Shown: positions 1 to 9,011, numbered from the stretch's first letter. The stretch: 64,000 nt of DNA from JABDMH01 sp050298535 (GCA_050298535.1 JBNKUI010000091.1:75681-139680); one strand, 5' to 3'. Numbers and translations: made by a program. The notes: a model not told the origin generated them from the sequence alone.

Positions 1-774
1 GCACTTAAGGTAAACCATTTGTTTTTGGAACCGCGGAGTGTCTTCGGACAAAGTGACCTATCATTACATCGGCATATATGTTCCAGAAAGGGTAAAGTAG
101 TCAGTAAGGTACTTTTATACCCTCAACAGCCTGAGCAATTACAGGAAATTCAGACATTGTATGATCAGGTCATATGGATTGTTCGGGATCCCAGAGACCA
201 AATGATTAGTTCCTTTTTGTATGCCTGGTATGCTGCGCATGGTGTGAAGGAAGATAAGTATCACGAGGCACTCTCACTTATCAGGAAAAAAGAAAAAAAT
301 CCAGTTGAAGTGCCTTTCAGAGAATGCATGACCACTTGCTTTAGACTTGATTCTTTTTTCAATAGATATCATTTTGTCATTGAAAAAATTGATGAAACAT
401 TTAATATCTCAGATCCAGACAACAAATTCCTTCTGATTAAATACGAAGACTTTATCGACCATAAACTAGAAGCATTAAACCATTTTCTTGGATTTCATAT
501 TGACCCTGAAACACAAGTCTACCAGTTGGCCAGACAGGTAAACAGGAGTCAATCCTACGGCAATTGGCGAAAATGGTTTAACGAGGAAGATGTTGAATGG
601 ATGCAGCCTTTACTTAATCCAATATTACAAAGAATGGGGTATGATACAACAGATTGGAAATTGGAAACTCCAGACTCCCTGAATCCCAAATATGGCTCGG
701 AGTATATGGAGCGAATGTTTCGATACAAAAGATCGAAGCTTGATATCATGAAGGGGTTAATTGACTATTATTGA
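1..774 (+). CDS. Sulfotransferase family protein, 5' end outside window
   Basis: The frame is open from base 1, so the gene starts upstream of the window; the first in-window start-like codon (TTG at 19) is probably not the true start. The visible part contains the 3'-phosphate-binding motif of PAPS-dependent sulfotransferases (VRDPRDQMISS, about residues 55-65 counted from that TTG). Near the C-terminus it has the NWRKWF-type segment that in this family precedes the final helix. The N-terminal 5'-phosphosulfate loop is missing because of the window edge. The family transfers sulfate from PAPS to carbohydrates or other small acceptors; the acceptor here cannot be read. It converges on a second sulfotransferase 81 bases downstream. 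Confidence 0.8.
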   Translation, partial: ALKVNHLFLEPRSVFGQSDLSLHRHICSRKGKVVSKVLLYPQQPEQLQEIQTLYDQVIWIVRDPRDQMISSFLYAWYAAHGVKEDKYHEALSLIRKKEKNPVEVPFRECMTTCFRLDSFFNRYHFVIEKIDETFNISDPDNKFLLIKYEDFIDHKLEALNHFLGFHIDPETQVYQLARQVNRSQSYGNWRKWFNEEDVEWMQPLLNPILQRMGYDTTDWKLETPDSLNPKYGSEYMERMFRYKRSKLDIMKGLIDYY

Positions 775-855
775 GCGCCAAACTCAAGAACCGAAATAGT
801 ATAATGCAGCATTTCAAAACCTCACGCAGAGCGTCGCGAAAAAACCTTAATAGTA

Positions 856-1593
856 CTATAAAGAGTATCCAAATTGGGAGGCTGTCTTTGAAACCATCGG
901 GAGGGCAGTATCAATTTCTTCCGGGGTTAGATTTTCTTTCCACCGTCCCACTCTGACTGAATGATCTTTTGTCGAATAGGCCCGGGACGTTTCCGCTTCG
1001 ATAAATTTCTCATTATTTGAATCCTGTACTCGGTCGATCCAGGCACTTAGACCTTCATGCGGTTCATCCACTTGATAGTTTATTCTATCCAACACCTGCT
1101 CTGCGAAATTCTGAGTGTCAAGTAGCATGTCTTCAAATCGGGAAATATGGCAAAGGTCTTTTACTTGGTCGTATCCCACAGAATTGATATAGTGCCAATG
1201 ATGTGCGCACTGCTCAATTAATGGTCTATTCAACCACTCTTCCCAATCGTGAGGTCGAGGATGATGACCCCAATTTTTTGAGATACCCACTTTTAAGGAA
1301 CATATGGTATCGAGTGGATGTCTTACCTGCCAAAAGATGACCGGATCAGCCAAGATCTCGTTTAAATGATCAAGGGGTACGGACAGTCCCGGATTGGGAG
1401 GGTATTGGGGATCTGATAGGGGTACTTTCACAGCGATTGGGGATGTCTTTTCCAGTTCAATAAGTGTCTGATAGGCGGGTTCACTATAGTATCGATAAGC
1501 TGTGAGATGTTCAAATAATTCACCGAAGATTGAGGTGCCACTTCTTCCGCATCCCAAAACAACCACATTAGCAGGACCAACTAACTGATTCAT
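856..1593 (-). CDS. Sulfotransferase family protein
   Basis: This protein has a glycine-rich PAPS 5'-phosphosulfate loop, GCGRSGTS (residues 14-21), and a 3'-phosphate motif VRHPLDT (about 90-96). Near the C-terminus, VGRWKENLTPEE matches the conserved Trp/Lys region that closes over PAPS. I take the ATG at 1593 as start, because it puts the P-loop strand directly after a short N-terminus; an upstream start at 1632 would add 13 poorly conserved residues. It is about 245 aa, short but complete for the Sulfotransfer_1/3 type. It is convergent with, and distinct in sequence from, the partial sulfotransferase to its left. The acceptor is unknown; cell-surface polysaccharide is a reasonable guess. 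Confidence 0.8.
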   Translation of the reverse strand: MNQLVGPANVVVLGCGRSGTSIFGELFEHLTAYRYYSEPAYQTLIELEKTSPIAVKVPLSDPQYPPNPGLSVPLDHLNEILADPVIFWQVRHPLDTICSLKVGISKNWGHHPRPHDWEEWLNRPLIEQCAHHWHYINSVGYDQVKDLCHISRFEDMLLDTQNFAEQVLDRINYQVDEPHEGLSAWIDRVQDSNNEKFIEAETSRAYSTKDHSVRVGRWKENLTPEEIDTALPMVSKTASQFGYSL

Positions 1594-1666
1594 TTTTAAG
1601 TAATTTGTAACAGAAAGATAGGGCAAAATCACCCAAATGGGTGAAGGATGGACCTGGCAGGGGCTC

Positions 1667-1674
1667 TACTTTTG
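1667..1674 (+). promoter_or_regulatory. Candidate Bacteroidota -7 element
   Basis: TACTTTTG fits the Bacteroidota sigma-A -7 consensus TAnnTTTG and lies 37 bases before the ATG of the secreted repeat protein. I see no clear TTG-type -33 element at the expected distance, so this is a weak call. Confidence 0.3.
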
Positions 1675-1710
1675 AGAGAAATTATTTATCAACACATTAA
1701 TCTACCCAAA

Positions 1711-3132
1711 ATGAAAACACTAATAATGAGTTTTTGTGTTGCTGTCTTGACCAGTTTTGCGGCAGTAACAGGTGTGACTGCACAGGAAGAGGCAGCCACA
1801 TTTTATCAGGATGATAGCTACCGGGGACAGAAGTTCTACAAAGATGGTGGCGATTACGATCCCAAAAAATGGCAGTATAAGGCACGATCTCTAAAACTGA
1901 GAGATGGCTGCTATGCTGTGTTCTACTACAATGATAAATACGGAAAAAAGAAGGACTACAAAGTAAGCTCTTCGCACAAGAATCTCTATGAGTTATTTAA
2001 GAAATGGAATTTCAAGTCCAATGACTACTGGAGATATATCTACCGCGTGAAGGTAGTTTGTGGTGGTGGTGAGCAAGCCAATAATGGTAATAACAATGGA
2101 GGCATGCGAGCCGACGACTACTATAAGAAAGGATATGTAGTCTGGTATAAAGGAAAAGGTTATCGAGATAGCTATGAAGGTCTTAAAATGGGTGAGTATG
2201 ATCCCCAAAGGTTTAAGTATGGTGCATCCTCCCTGCGAATACCTAGAGACGTCGAAGTTGTTTTCTATTATAAGGATAGAAATAATAGAGACCAGCAATA
2301 TGTAGCTACAAAGGACTTGCAGGATTTCTACCGTGAATGTCAGCGATGGAACCTACGTGATGTACGCGATCCCTACAAGTACATTAATCGTGTTGTAATT
2401 CGTAAGCGCGGTGGAAATGATGGACATGCTAACAATGGCAATAATAACAATGGTGGCATGGGAGCCGACGACTATTACAAGAAGGGATACGTGGTTTGGT
2501 ACAAAGATAGGGGCTATAAGGACAGCTATGAAGGTTTGAAGCCTGGTGAGTACGATCCCAGAAGATTAAAATATGGAGCTTATTCATTGAGAGTGCCACG
2601 TGGAAGGGAGGTTGTTTTCTACTATATGGACCGCAATAATCGGGAGCAGCAGTATGTGGTGACGCAGGATTTACAGGATTTTTACCGAGTTTGTGAAAAA
2701 TGGAATATCCGTGATCGAAGAGAACCTTATCAGTACATTAAGCGAATTGTGATCCGTGAGGCAGGAGGTAATAACGGTAACGCAAACAATGGGAACAATA
2801 ATGACTACCGCAATGAAAAGTGGTACGATGATTATAAGAGAGGCTATGTCGTATATTTTGAAAAGCCCAATTTTCAGGGTCGGTATATAGCTAAACCTCA
2901 GGGAGACTGGAGATATCAACAACTTCCCTTCATTCCCCAGTCACTAAAACCTTCCAATAACCGATATTTTGTTATTGAGTACTATGACAGAAATAAGCGC
3001 AAAAAGAGTGCGACAATTAAGCGAGAGGTGAAAGATCTAAATGATTTCTTCCGTAAAGAAGGTGGTATTCATAGGGACTACGAAAAATATCCCTATAAAG
3101 CCCTGACCCGATTGGCAATTATGCAGCAATAA
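1711..3132 (+). CDS. Secreted protein with four betagamma-crystallin-like repeats
   Basis: The chosen start (ATG at 1711) gives a clean signal peptide of about 25 residues ending in VTAQ; a longer in-frame start at 1648 would bury it. The mature protein has four related units of roughly 85-100 residues. Each opens with a strand such as GYVVWYKDRGYKDSYEG or VVYFEKPNFQGRY, followed by an S-L-R/K strand (SSLRIP, YSLRVP, QSLKPS) and a W/Y-rich tail. The aromatic-x(4)-aromatic-x-G plus later Ser pattern is that of betagamma-crystallin Greek-key motifs. Units 1-3 are followed by Asn/Gly-rich linkers. Betagamma-crystallin domains often bind calcium and stabilise secreted proteins; calcium binding here is inference. 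It is followed by a strong terminator and looks monocistronic. Confidence 0.65.
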   Translation: MKTLIMSFCVAVLTSFAAVTGVTAQEEAATFYQDDSYRGQKFYKDGGDYDPKKWQYKARSLKLRDGCYAVFYYNDKYGKKKDYKVSSSHKNLYELFKKWNFKSNDYWRYIYRVKVVCGGGEQANNGNNNGGMRADDYYKKGYVVWYKGKGYRDSYEGLKMGEYDPQRFKYGASSLRIPRDVEVVFYYKDRNNRDQQYVATKDLQDFYRECQRWNLRDVRDPYKYINRVVIRKRGGNDGHANNGNNNNGGMGADDYYKKGYVVWYKDRGYKDSYEGLKPGEYDPRRLKYGAYSLRVPRGREVVFYYMDRNNREQQYVVTQDLQDFYRVCEKWNIRDRREPYQYIKRIVIREAGGNNGNANNGNNNDYRNEKWYDDYKRGYVVYFEKPNFQGRYIAKPQGDWRYQQLPFIPQSLKPSNNRYFVIEYYDRNKRKKSATIKREVKDLNDFFRKEGGIHRDYEKYPYKALTRLAIMQQ

Positions 3133-3167
3133 TTTAGTTAAGACTAATTTATTGGTGTTTTTTGAAA

Positions 3168-3205
3168 GAGTGCAGGATTTGGTCGTCCTGCACTTCTTTC
3201 TTTTC
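3168..3205 (+). terminator. Rho-independent terminator after the betagamma-crystallin-like gene
   Basis: AGTGCAGGA (3169-3177) pairs with TCCTGCACT (3186-3194), plus one G-T pair at the base. The loop is 8 bases and a T-rich run with two C interruptions follows. It sits 36 bases after the stop codon. Confidence 0.8.
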
Positions 3206-3308
3206 TGCATTTTAACGACTTTCCTGCAACCTTTCTCAGGGTGACCCCGTCCTTGTTTTGAAAGCCGAGCCTACGGCTGGCTCAATCCCATAGTAAAAAC
3301 AAGGACCA

Positions 3309-5660
3309 ATGATCAAACATGCCTTCAAGCTCGCCTTTAGAACCTTTTCACGTCATAAAGCCAGTTTCTTAATTAATGTAGTAGGCTTATCCACAGGTCT
3401 TGCTTGCGCTCTCTTGATATTCCTATGGGTACAGGATGAAAGAAGTGTAGATCAGTTTCATGATGATAACCTCTACCAGGTACTGGAGCATCAGACGTAT
3501 GCTGAGGGCATTATGACCACCTCTTCCACCCCGGGATTATTAGCTAGGACGCTCAAGGAAGAAATTCCTGAAATAGAATTAGCAGCTACTGTAAATTGGT
3601 CAAATAGCTATACGCTTTCCGTTGGAGATAAAAATGTAAAGGCAATAGGGCATCACGCGGAGTCAGATTTTTTTAAGCTTTTTAATTATGAGCTTATTGA
3701 GGGTTCTGCTGATGAGGTGCTTACAGATCATAGTCATATTGTATTGTCGAAAAAGACCGCTTTAAGTTTATTTGGAAGTGTCGAAGAAGCTATGCATCAG
3801 ACCGTGGAGCTTGATCATGACTGGAAATATCAGGTAGTAGGAATTTTTGAGAATGTACCCGGAAATTCTTCAGAGCAATTCGATGCCATTACCCCTTACG
3901 ATCGATATCTTGAGGTAAGTGAATGGCTCAAGAATTGGGGAAGTAATTCCCCGCCCACTTATGTAAAACTAATTGCCAATGCGGATGCAGCTGCTGTATC
4001 TGAAAAAATCAAGGATTTTGTCAAGGACCGAAATGAGGAATCTAATGTTTCGCTCTTTTTGCAGCCCTATGCAGACCGCTATTTACATGGTCGCTATGAA
4101 AACGGTAAACTATCGGGCGGCAGGATTGAATATGTACGTTTGTTTTCAATGATTGCGATCTTTGTGCTGATTATTGCTTGTATCAACTTTATGAATCTTT
4201 CTACGGCTCAGGGTTCACAACGCGCAAAGGAAGTGGGTGTAAAGAAAACTCTGGGAGTCGAAAGAAAAAGTCTGATAGGGCAGTATTTAATTGAATCCCT
4301 GATACTATCCTTTCTATCACTGCTGATTGCCAGTGTGATTGTATGGCTATTCATTCCGACGTTTAATACCATCACAGATAAGCAAATTGTATTCAGTCTC
4401 ACCCCAAATATTCTGTTATCATTTCTGGGGATTTCTACTGTTACCGGGTTGCTGGCTGGCAGCTACCCCGCTATCTATTTATCCTCTTTTAAACCAGTGA
4501 AAGTGCTTAAAGGTGAATTGAAGACCTCGATAGGGGAGTTGTGGGCAAGAAGAGGACTGGTAGTGTTTCAATTTACAATGTCTGTCATTCTAATTCTATC
4601 AGTATTGATAGTTTACAAACAGATCATGTTTGTGCAAGAGCGAAATCTTGGATATGATAAAGATCAGCTCGTACATTTTTCGATGGATGGGCAATTAGAA
4701 GATCGATATGATGCCTTTCTGGAAGAAGCCAAAAGGTTACCCTCCGTAAAAAGCGTGAGCTCTATTGGGCATGATCTGGTAGGGCGTCAAAATAATACCT
4801 CCGGACTGAACTGGGATGGAAAAAACCCTGAAGACAGAATTCTTTTTGAAAATGTTGCCGTCAACTATGATTTAATTGAAACGATTGGAGCTGAAATGAA
4901 AATGGGCAGATCCTTTTCGAAAGAATATGGAAGCGACACTACCAAAATCGTATTTAATGAAAAGGCCATTGAAGTCATGGGTTTTCAGGACGATCCCATC
5001 GGAAAAGTGATACGACTATGGGATGAATATGATTTGGAAATAATTGGCGTAGTAAAAGATTTTCATTTTCAATCCTTACATGAGAATGTAAAACCTTTAT
5101 TCTTCAGATTATGGCCCGAAAATACCTGGAGAATTATGGCTAATCTAAAGGCAGGATATGAGCAGCAGGGCATCAAAGAGCTCCGGGATCTATATGAGAG
5201 ATTTAATCCAGGATTCCCTTTCGAATATCGATTTGTCGATGAAGAATATCAACGACAATATGCAGGTGAGCAACGAGTGGCGCGCTTGTCCCGATATTTT
5301 GCCGGCTTTGCAATTTTGATTTCATGCCTAGGTTTATTTGGTCTCGCAGCCTTTACTGGAGAACGCAGAAAGAAGGAAATCGGAGTCCGGAAAGTATTAG
5401 GAGCTTCTGTTTCTCAAGTCGTACTCTTACTCACAAAAGATTTCACAAAACTGGTGGGGATCTCCATTGCTGTGGGACTTCCTGTTGCGTATTTTATAGT
5501 TCGGAATTGGTTAGAACGCTTTCAGTATAGGATTCCCATGGAGTGGACCTATTTCTTCGTAGCTGGATTACTTGTGATGCTGGTGGCATGGATTACTGTG
5601 AGCACGCAGGCATATCGGTCAGCTATTGTCAATCCAAATGACTGTCTGCGGGACGAGTAA
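3309..5660 (+). CDS. ABC transporter permease, MacB/FtsX family
   Basis: A 783-aa inner-membrane permease of the type common in Bacteroidota. It has an N-terminal transmembrane helix (about residues 20-42), a periplasmic MacB-like domain, and a first FtsX block of three helices starting near residue 278 (FVLIIACINFMNLSTA) and containing RAKEVGVKKTLG. A second periplasmic region and second FtsX block (RRKKEIGVRKVLGAS) follow. It ends in NPNDCLRDE. Such proteins pair with a separate ATPase to move or sense envelope substrates; none is adjacent. The same architecture recurs at 32424, there with an extra N-terminal prefix. No neighbour on either side looks co-functional. Confidence 0.88.
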   Translation: MIKHAFKLAFRTFSRHKASFLINVVGLSTGLACALLIFLWVQDERSVDQFHDDNLYQVLEHQTYAEGIMTTSSTPGLLARTLKEEIPEIELAATVNWSNSYTLSVGDKNVKAIGHHAESDFFKLFNYELIEGSADEVLTDHSHIVLSKKTALSLFGSVEEAMHQTVELDHDWKYQVVGIFENVPGNSSEQFDAITPYDRYLEVSEWLKNWGSNSPPTYVKLIANADAAAVSEKIKDFVKDRNEESNVSLFLQPYADRYLHGRYENGKLSGGRIEYVRLFSMIAIFVLIIACINFMNLSTAQGSQRAKEVGVKKTLGVERKSLIGQYLIESLILSFLSLLIASVIVWLFIPTFNTITDKQIVFSLTPNILLSFLGISTVTGLLAGSYPAIYLSSFKPVKVLKGELKTSIGELWARRGLVVFQFTMSVILILSVLIVYKQIMFVQERNLGYDKDQLVHFSMDGQLEDRYDAFLEEAKRLPSVKSVSSIGHDLVGRQNNTSGLNWDGKNPEDRILFENVAVNYDLIETIGAEMKMGRSFSKEYGSDTTKIVFNEKAIEVMGFQDDPIGKVIRLWDEYDLEIIGVVKDFHFQSLHENVKPLFFRLWPENTWRIMANLKAGYEQQGIKELRDLYERFNPGFPFEYRFVDEEYQRQYAGEQRVARLSRYFAGFAILISCLGLFGLAAFTGERRKKEIGVRKVLGASVSQVVLLLTKDFTKLVGISIAVGLPVAYFIVRNWLERFQYRIPMEWTYFFVAGLLVMLVAWITVSTQAYRSAIVNPNDCLRDE

Positions 5661-5831
5661 GCATCTTGCTCCCATTTAGGTTCGGGAATCTTATTAAGCA
5701 TCGCACTATATAGGATGGCCGGTCACAGAAGCACTTTAAATCCTGTTGCAGGGAATTACTATCTTGTATTTTTGTTGAATTTTCTTCACAGGTATGAGTC
5801 ACCATTCAATCTGGCTGCATCGGCTATAAGT

Positions 5832-6653
5832 ATGATAATGACAGGTCCACAACTGGCCAAAGATGGAAGAGGGATGCTGCTCATTGCCTTCTGGTTGATG
5901 ATCGTAGGTTGCTCCAGAAACACAAGTCAGTTTGGAAAGCTGGATAGTGATTCTGATTGGAAACTAACATTTGCTGATTCCGGTACAGGTGACTGGCAGG
6001 AAAAATGGTTTTTAGACGGATTGAAGGCGGAGGTTAAAACTTCAAATGAAGGCATGAACTTTGCCGCCGGACCCCAAAATCGGGATGATGCACATCATGC
6101 CGTATTATGGACAAAGAAGTCTTTTGAGGGAGATGTGAAAATCCAATATAATTACACTCGGACTGACAGTCAGAATATCAACGTAAATATCTTATTTATC
6201 CAGGCTTCAGGGACCGGTATCCATGAATTTTCAAAAGATATTACTCTTTGGAATAAATACCGGGAAATACCTACCATGAGTAAGTATTATTATAATATGG
6301 ATCCACTGCATTTAAGTTATGCTGCCTTTCCAACGGTGAATGAAGATCCGGAGAACGACTATGTCAGAGTGAGAAAATATCCTGCTGAGGAGGGCAAATT
6401 TGGTGAGACCGAGATACTTCCAACATTCTTTAAAACGGGCTTATTTCTCCCATATGTTGAATATTCCATTACAGTCATCAAATCTAATAGCAAGTTGTAT
6501 TTCAAAGTAGAAGGAGACAATCGTGCAGAAGTTTTTTCCTGGGATTTACTTCCTGAACAATCACCTTCAAAAGGAAGAATCGGCTTACGCCATATGTATA
6601 CGCGATCAGCACGATATAGTGACTTTCGGGTATTTGTTAAGGCAACGAATTAG
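5832..6653 (+). CDS. DUF1961-like lipoprotein
   Basis: The frame is open from 5715, but the lipoprotein signal (hydrophobic LLIAFWLMIVGC) favours a start at 5832, 5838 or 5874; I give 5832. After the lipid-anchored Cys comes an all-beta, Trp/Tyr-rich domain with WTKKSFEGDVKIQYNY, ITLWNKYREIP and GRIGLRHMYTRSARYSDFRV. This resembles the DUF1961 family, whose fold is concanavalin-like and found near polysaccharide-degrading enzymes. It probably binds or processes glycan at the cell surface; no catalytic residues can be named. It is downstream of the permease with a gap of about 170 bases and no obvious terminator between. Confidence 0.6.
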   Translation: MIMTGPQLAKDGRGMLLIAFWLMIVGCSRNTSQFGKLDSDSDWKLTFADSGTGDWQEKWFLDGLKAEVKTSNEGMNFAAGPQNRDDAHHAVLWTKKSFEGDVKIQYNYTRTDSQNINVNILFIQASGTGIHEFSKDITLWNKYREIPTMSKYYYNMDPLHLSYAAFPTVNEDPENDYVRVRKYPAEEGKFGETEILPTFFKTGLFLPYVEYSITVIKSNSKLYFKVEGDNRAEVFSWDLLPEQSPSKGRIGLRHMYTRSARYSDFRVFVKATN

Positions 6654-6783
6654 AGCTACAGTCTTTTCTGGCCATTGCTTTCGAAAAGATTGATTGAAGT
6701 CAACGATTGAAGGTATTGGATTTCCTTGCCTGCGACCCTTATTCTCTCGATTGTTATATTGTAGTTAGTTTCACTAAAGACAT

Positions 6784-7359
6784 ATGAATAAGAATGGACT
6801 GGGTGTCGTCAAAAAAGTGCATGATTTAATTCACTTAAGTGAAGCTGAGTACGAGTCTTTATTGGATCGTATTACAGTATCTCAGATACTTAAAAATGAC
6901 TGTCTCCTCAAATTAGGTCAAACATGTAAAAAACTGTCATTCCTGGAAAATGGTACGGTGTCTCATATCCGATATTCATCATCCGGGGATCGACATATAG
7001 TAAACTTATCTCTGCAAGGGGATTGGGTGCTAGATCACGAGAGTTTCACTAGGCAAAGTCCTTCAAATATTGCCATTATAGCCCAGAGTAATTGTTTGGT
7101 CTCCAGCATTTCGATCGAGTCATTGCATGAGCTGATCGCAATTTCTAATAAGTATTTTATCTTGGGTCGATTATTTGCGGCATCTGAATTGGAAAGTTTC
7201 ATGAATCGTCATGATACCACTCCTGATGTTCGATATCTTTATTTATTAGAGCATAGACCAGAGTTGCTGCAAGCCTTTACTCTCAAAGATATTGCTTCCT
7301 TCCTAAGGATGACACCAGAAACCCTGAGTAGAATCCGTAAAAGAATTCGAAAGGCCTGA
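6784..7359 (+). CDS. Crp/Fnr-family transcriptional regulator
   Basis: A 191-aa protein with an N-terminal cyclic-nucleotide-binding-like beta roll (LKNDCLLKLGQTCKKLSFLENGTV, then GDWVLDHESF) and a C-terminal winged helix-turn-helix (FTLKDIASFLRMTPETLSRI, about residues 165-184). There are too few clustered cysteines for an Fe-S cluster of the Fnr type. The cAMP phosphate-binding motif is not recognisable, so the ligand is unknown. Many Bacteroidota proteins of this length control small adjacent stress or membrane genes. The next gene, a small membrane protein 68 bases downstream on the same strand, is the obvious candidate target or partner. Confidence 0.8.
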   Translation: MNKNGLGVVKKVHDLIHLSEAEYESLLDRITVSQILKNDCLLKLGQTCKKLSFLENGTVSHIRYSSSGDRHIVNLSLQGDWVLDHESFTRQSPSNIAIIAQSNCLVSSISIESLHELIAISNKYFILGRLFAASELESFMNRHDTTPDVRYLYLLEHRPELLQAFTLKDIASFLRMTPETLSRIRKRIRKA

Positions 7360-7427
7360 TTTCTTGATTTGAATCAAGAAACCTTTCTGCTGTGGAATGT
7401 ACATTTACCCTAATAAATGGTAGTAGT

Positions 7428-8060
7428 ATGGAAGACAAAGTAAGGCGACAGGCAGGTCTATTATTATTGATGGGTGTATTTCTGTGGTTTGTCACAATGG
7501 TACTCCATCCGGTCGGTGGAAGTATAGAACACATTCGATCGATACGTGGTTTGATAATTAGTACACACGTGATCGCTATTTTGTCCCTTCCGTTTTGTTT
7601 ATACGGATTTTATGGTATTATGCTTTATGCTGGTAGGAACCTGATATCTCAACTTGGATTTATTTTCAGCTTCTTTGCACTGGTGGCGGCTATGGGGGCA
7701 GCTGGTGTGAATGGATTGGCTTTACCGTTCTTTATAGATGGTATCAGTGAAGTGGATGGAGAAGGCGTTTCTCATGTGATGCGGTATAGCATGGCCTTAA
7801 ATCATATGTTCGATTACATTTTTATAGGAGGGCTGATTATCGCGGTGTCTTTCTGGTCCATCTCTATAATCAGAAATAGGGACACATACAGATGGATGGG
7901 ATATTTCGGTCTGCTGATCTCTGTTCTGATTATATTTATGCATATTTTTGGATTTTATTTTCTAGATCTATCTGGATTTAGAGTTTTTGTACTGACGTTT
8001 ATACTGTGGATTCTCGGTATGGGTATTTTAATGCTAAGGAAAAACCCAAAACATCACTAA
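7428..8060 (+). CDS. Six-helix integral membrane protein, function unknown
   Basis: From ATG 7428 the protein is about 210 aa with roughly six hydrophobic helices, including GLLLLMGVFLWFVTMVLHP, LGFIFSFFALVAAMGAAGV and VLTFILWILGMGILML. The positively charged N-terminus MEDKVRRQ and the basic C-tail RKNPKHH suggest both ends are cytoplasmic. I recognise no family motif; it resembles small DUF4386-type membrane proteins only in layout. It directly follows the Crp/Fnr regulator and is probably co-transcribed with it. The frame opens 36 bases earlier, but the extra residues look untranslated. Confidence 0.6.
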   Translation: MEDKVRRQAGLLLLMGVFLWFVTMVLHPVGGSIEHIRSIRGLIISTHVIAILSLPFCLYGFYGIMLYAGRNLISQLGFIFSFFALVAAMGAAGVNGLALPFFIDGISEVDGEGVSHVMRYSMALNHMFDYIFIGGLIIAVSFWSISIIRNRDTYRWMGYFGLLISVLIIFMHIFGFYFLDLSGFRVFVLTFILWILGMGILMLRKNPKHH

Positions 8061-8090
8061 CCCAACAACCCAGAAACCCAACAACCCAAA
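8061..8090. repeat. 8-bp tandem repeat between convergent genes
   Basis: Three full and one partial copies of CCCAACAA (second copy CCCAGAAA) fill the gap between the membrane-protein stop and the GNAT stop. Together with the hexamer array at 8538 they bracket the acetyltransferase gene with simple-sequence DNA. Confidence 0.75.
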
Positions 8091-8093
8091 AAA

Positions 8094-8507
8094 TCACTTC
8101 AACTCATCACCATTCTTCAAAATAAATCCCGGCGCTCCGGCCATTCCGATTTTAGGATAGTACTCTACGGCTGCTGGTGCGGATAGTAGGATCAAATTAG
8201 TCGTAGGGGCCGCCTTTTGGGTCTCCTGTATGAGTTTTTTACCAATACCCTGATGCTGATATTTTTTATGTACGGCCAGATCAGAGAGGTAGGTGCAATA
8301 GTGCCAGTCGGTGATACTACGAGCTACTCCAATAAGTTCGCCCTCCGCATTTCGGGCAGTGACAATAATATCAGCATTTGTGCACATTCCATGGATGATG
8401 TCAAACTCTTCGATAGGTCGGCGCTGACCTAGTCCACTCTCGATTAGAACCTCCGTAAATTCGACGGGGTCTAATTCTTTTTCAATAACGTATTCTACTT
8501 TACTCAT
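8094..8507 (-). CDS. GNAT-family N-acetyltransferase
   Basis: A 137-aa single-domain acetyltransferase. It contains the beta4 strand YLSDLAVHKKYQHQGIGKKLI with the acetyl-CoA pyrophosphate loop (Q/R-x-x-G-x-G/A; here QHQGIG) and a C-terminal YYPKIGM, where GNATs place the Tyr general acid. The start is ATG 8507 (MSKVEYVI). The frame runs on upstream through the hexanucleotide repeat, which would encode Val-Ser repeats, but that is read-through of satellite DNA. The substrate is unknown. It lies downstream of a cupin gene on the same strand, separated by the ACTCAC array, so any shared transcript must cross the repeat. Confidence 0.85.
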   Translation of the reverse strand: MSKVEYVIEKELDPVEFTEVLIESGLGQRRPIEEFDIIHGMCTNADIIVTARNAEGELIGVARSITDWHYCTYLSDLAVHKKYQHQGIGKKLIQETQKAAPTTNLILLSAPAAVEYYPKIGMAGAPGFILKNGDELK

Positions 8508-8537
8508 TCTTTTTTTTAGACTAAATGGCCAAAAATA

Positions 8538-8603
8538 ACTCACACTCACACCCACACTCACACTCACACTCACACTCACACTCACACTCACACTCACACC
8601 CAA
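8538..8603. repeat. Hexanucleotide satellite (ACTCAC)n
   Basis: Ten contiguous hexamers run from 8538 to 8597; nine are ACTCAC and the third (8550-8555) is ACCCAC. A degenerate eleventh unit follows. The array occupies nearly all of the space between the cupin stop (8605) and the GNAT start (8507). A change in copy number would alter promoter or leader spacing but not reading frame. Confidence 0.95.
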
Positions 8604-8604
8604 C

Positions 8605-8976
8605 CTAAATCCAGTCCACTTTTTTCTGTTTAAAACCTGAATCGGGATTATCCCCGGTATTGACGGTGCTCGCAGGTTCGAATAACATCACCTGTACCTC
8701 CTGGGGAGCAACCGGCCGGTGCTCCGTTCCTTTAGGTATGATAATAAATTCCCCTTCAGAGATAGGAATAACCCGATCACGAAGATGCATTTCAAAACTG
8801 CCTTTCACGACAAAAAACATTTCGTCCTCGTCCTCATGGGAATGCCAGTCAAAGACTCCTTGTGCTTTCACCAGTTTTACATGCTGATCATTGAGTGCTC
8901 CCACAATGCGTGGATTCCAATGATCTGAAAACAGCTCCAATTTTTCATGAATATTTACTTTCTCGATGCTCATCAT
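8605..8976 (-). CDS. Cupin-domain protein
   Basis: A 123-aa single-domain cupin. The first cupin motif is visible as DWHSHEDEDEMFFVVKGSFEMHLRD, carrying the two His and the Glu that bind a metal. The second motif is GEFIIIPKGTEHRPVAP, with the last His ligand. Small cupins of this kind are usually metal-dependent isomerases, dioxygenases or sensors; the reaction cannot be read. It is followed by the GNAT gene across the satellite array and preceded by the terminator of the TrpB-like gene. Confidence 0.85.
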   Translation of the reverse strand: MMSIEKVNIHEKLELFSDHWNPRIVGALNDQHVKLVKAQGVFDWHSHEDEDEMFFVVKGSFEMHLRDRVIPISEGEFIIIPKGTEHRPVAPQEVQVMLFEPASTVNTGDNPDSGFKQKKVDWI

Positions 8977-8982
8977 GCAAAA

Positions 8983-9011
8983 TAAAAAAGGACGTCCAAT
9001 TTTAGACGCCC
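8983..9011 (-). terminator. Rho-independent terminator of the TrpB-like gene
   Basis: On the minus strand GGGCGTC pairs with GACGTCC (one G-T pair) around an 8-base loop and runs into TTTTTTATTTT. It lies between the TrpB-like stop (9049) and the cupin start (8976). Confidence 0.8.

Noticed and set aside
3255..3285. Short AGCCG/CGGCT hairpin before the first permease
   Set aside because: Only a 5-bp stem without T-run; likely chance.
8508..8603. N-terminal Val-Ser extension of the GNAT protein
   Set aside because: It is translation of the ACTCAC satellite; the conserved protein starts at ATG 8507.
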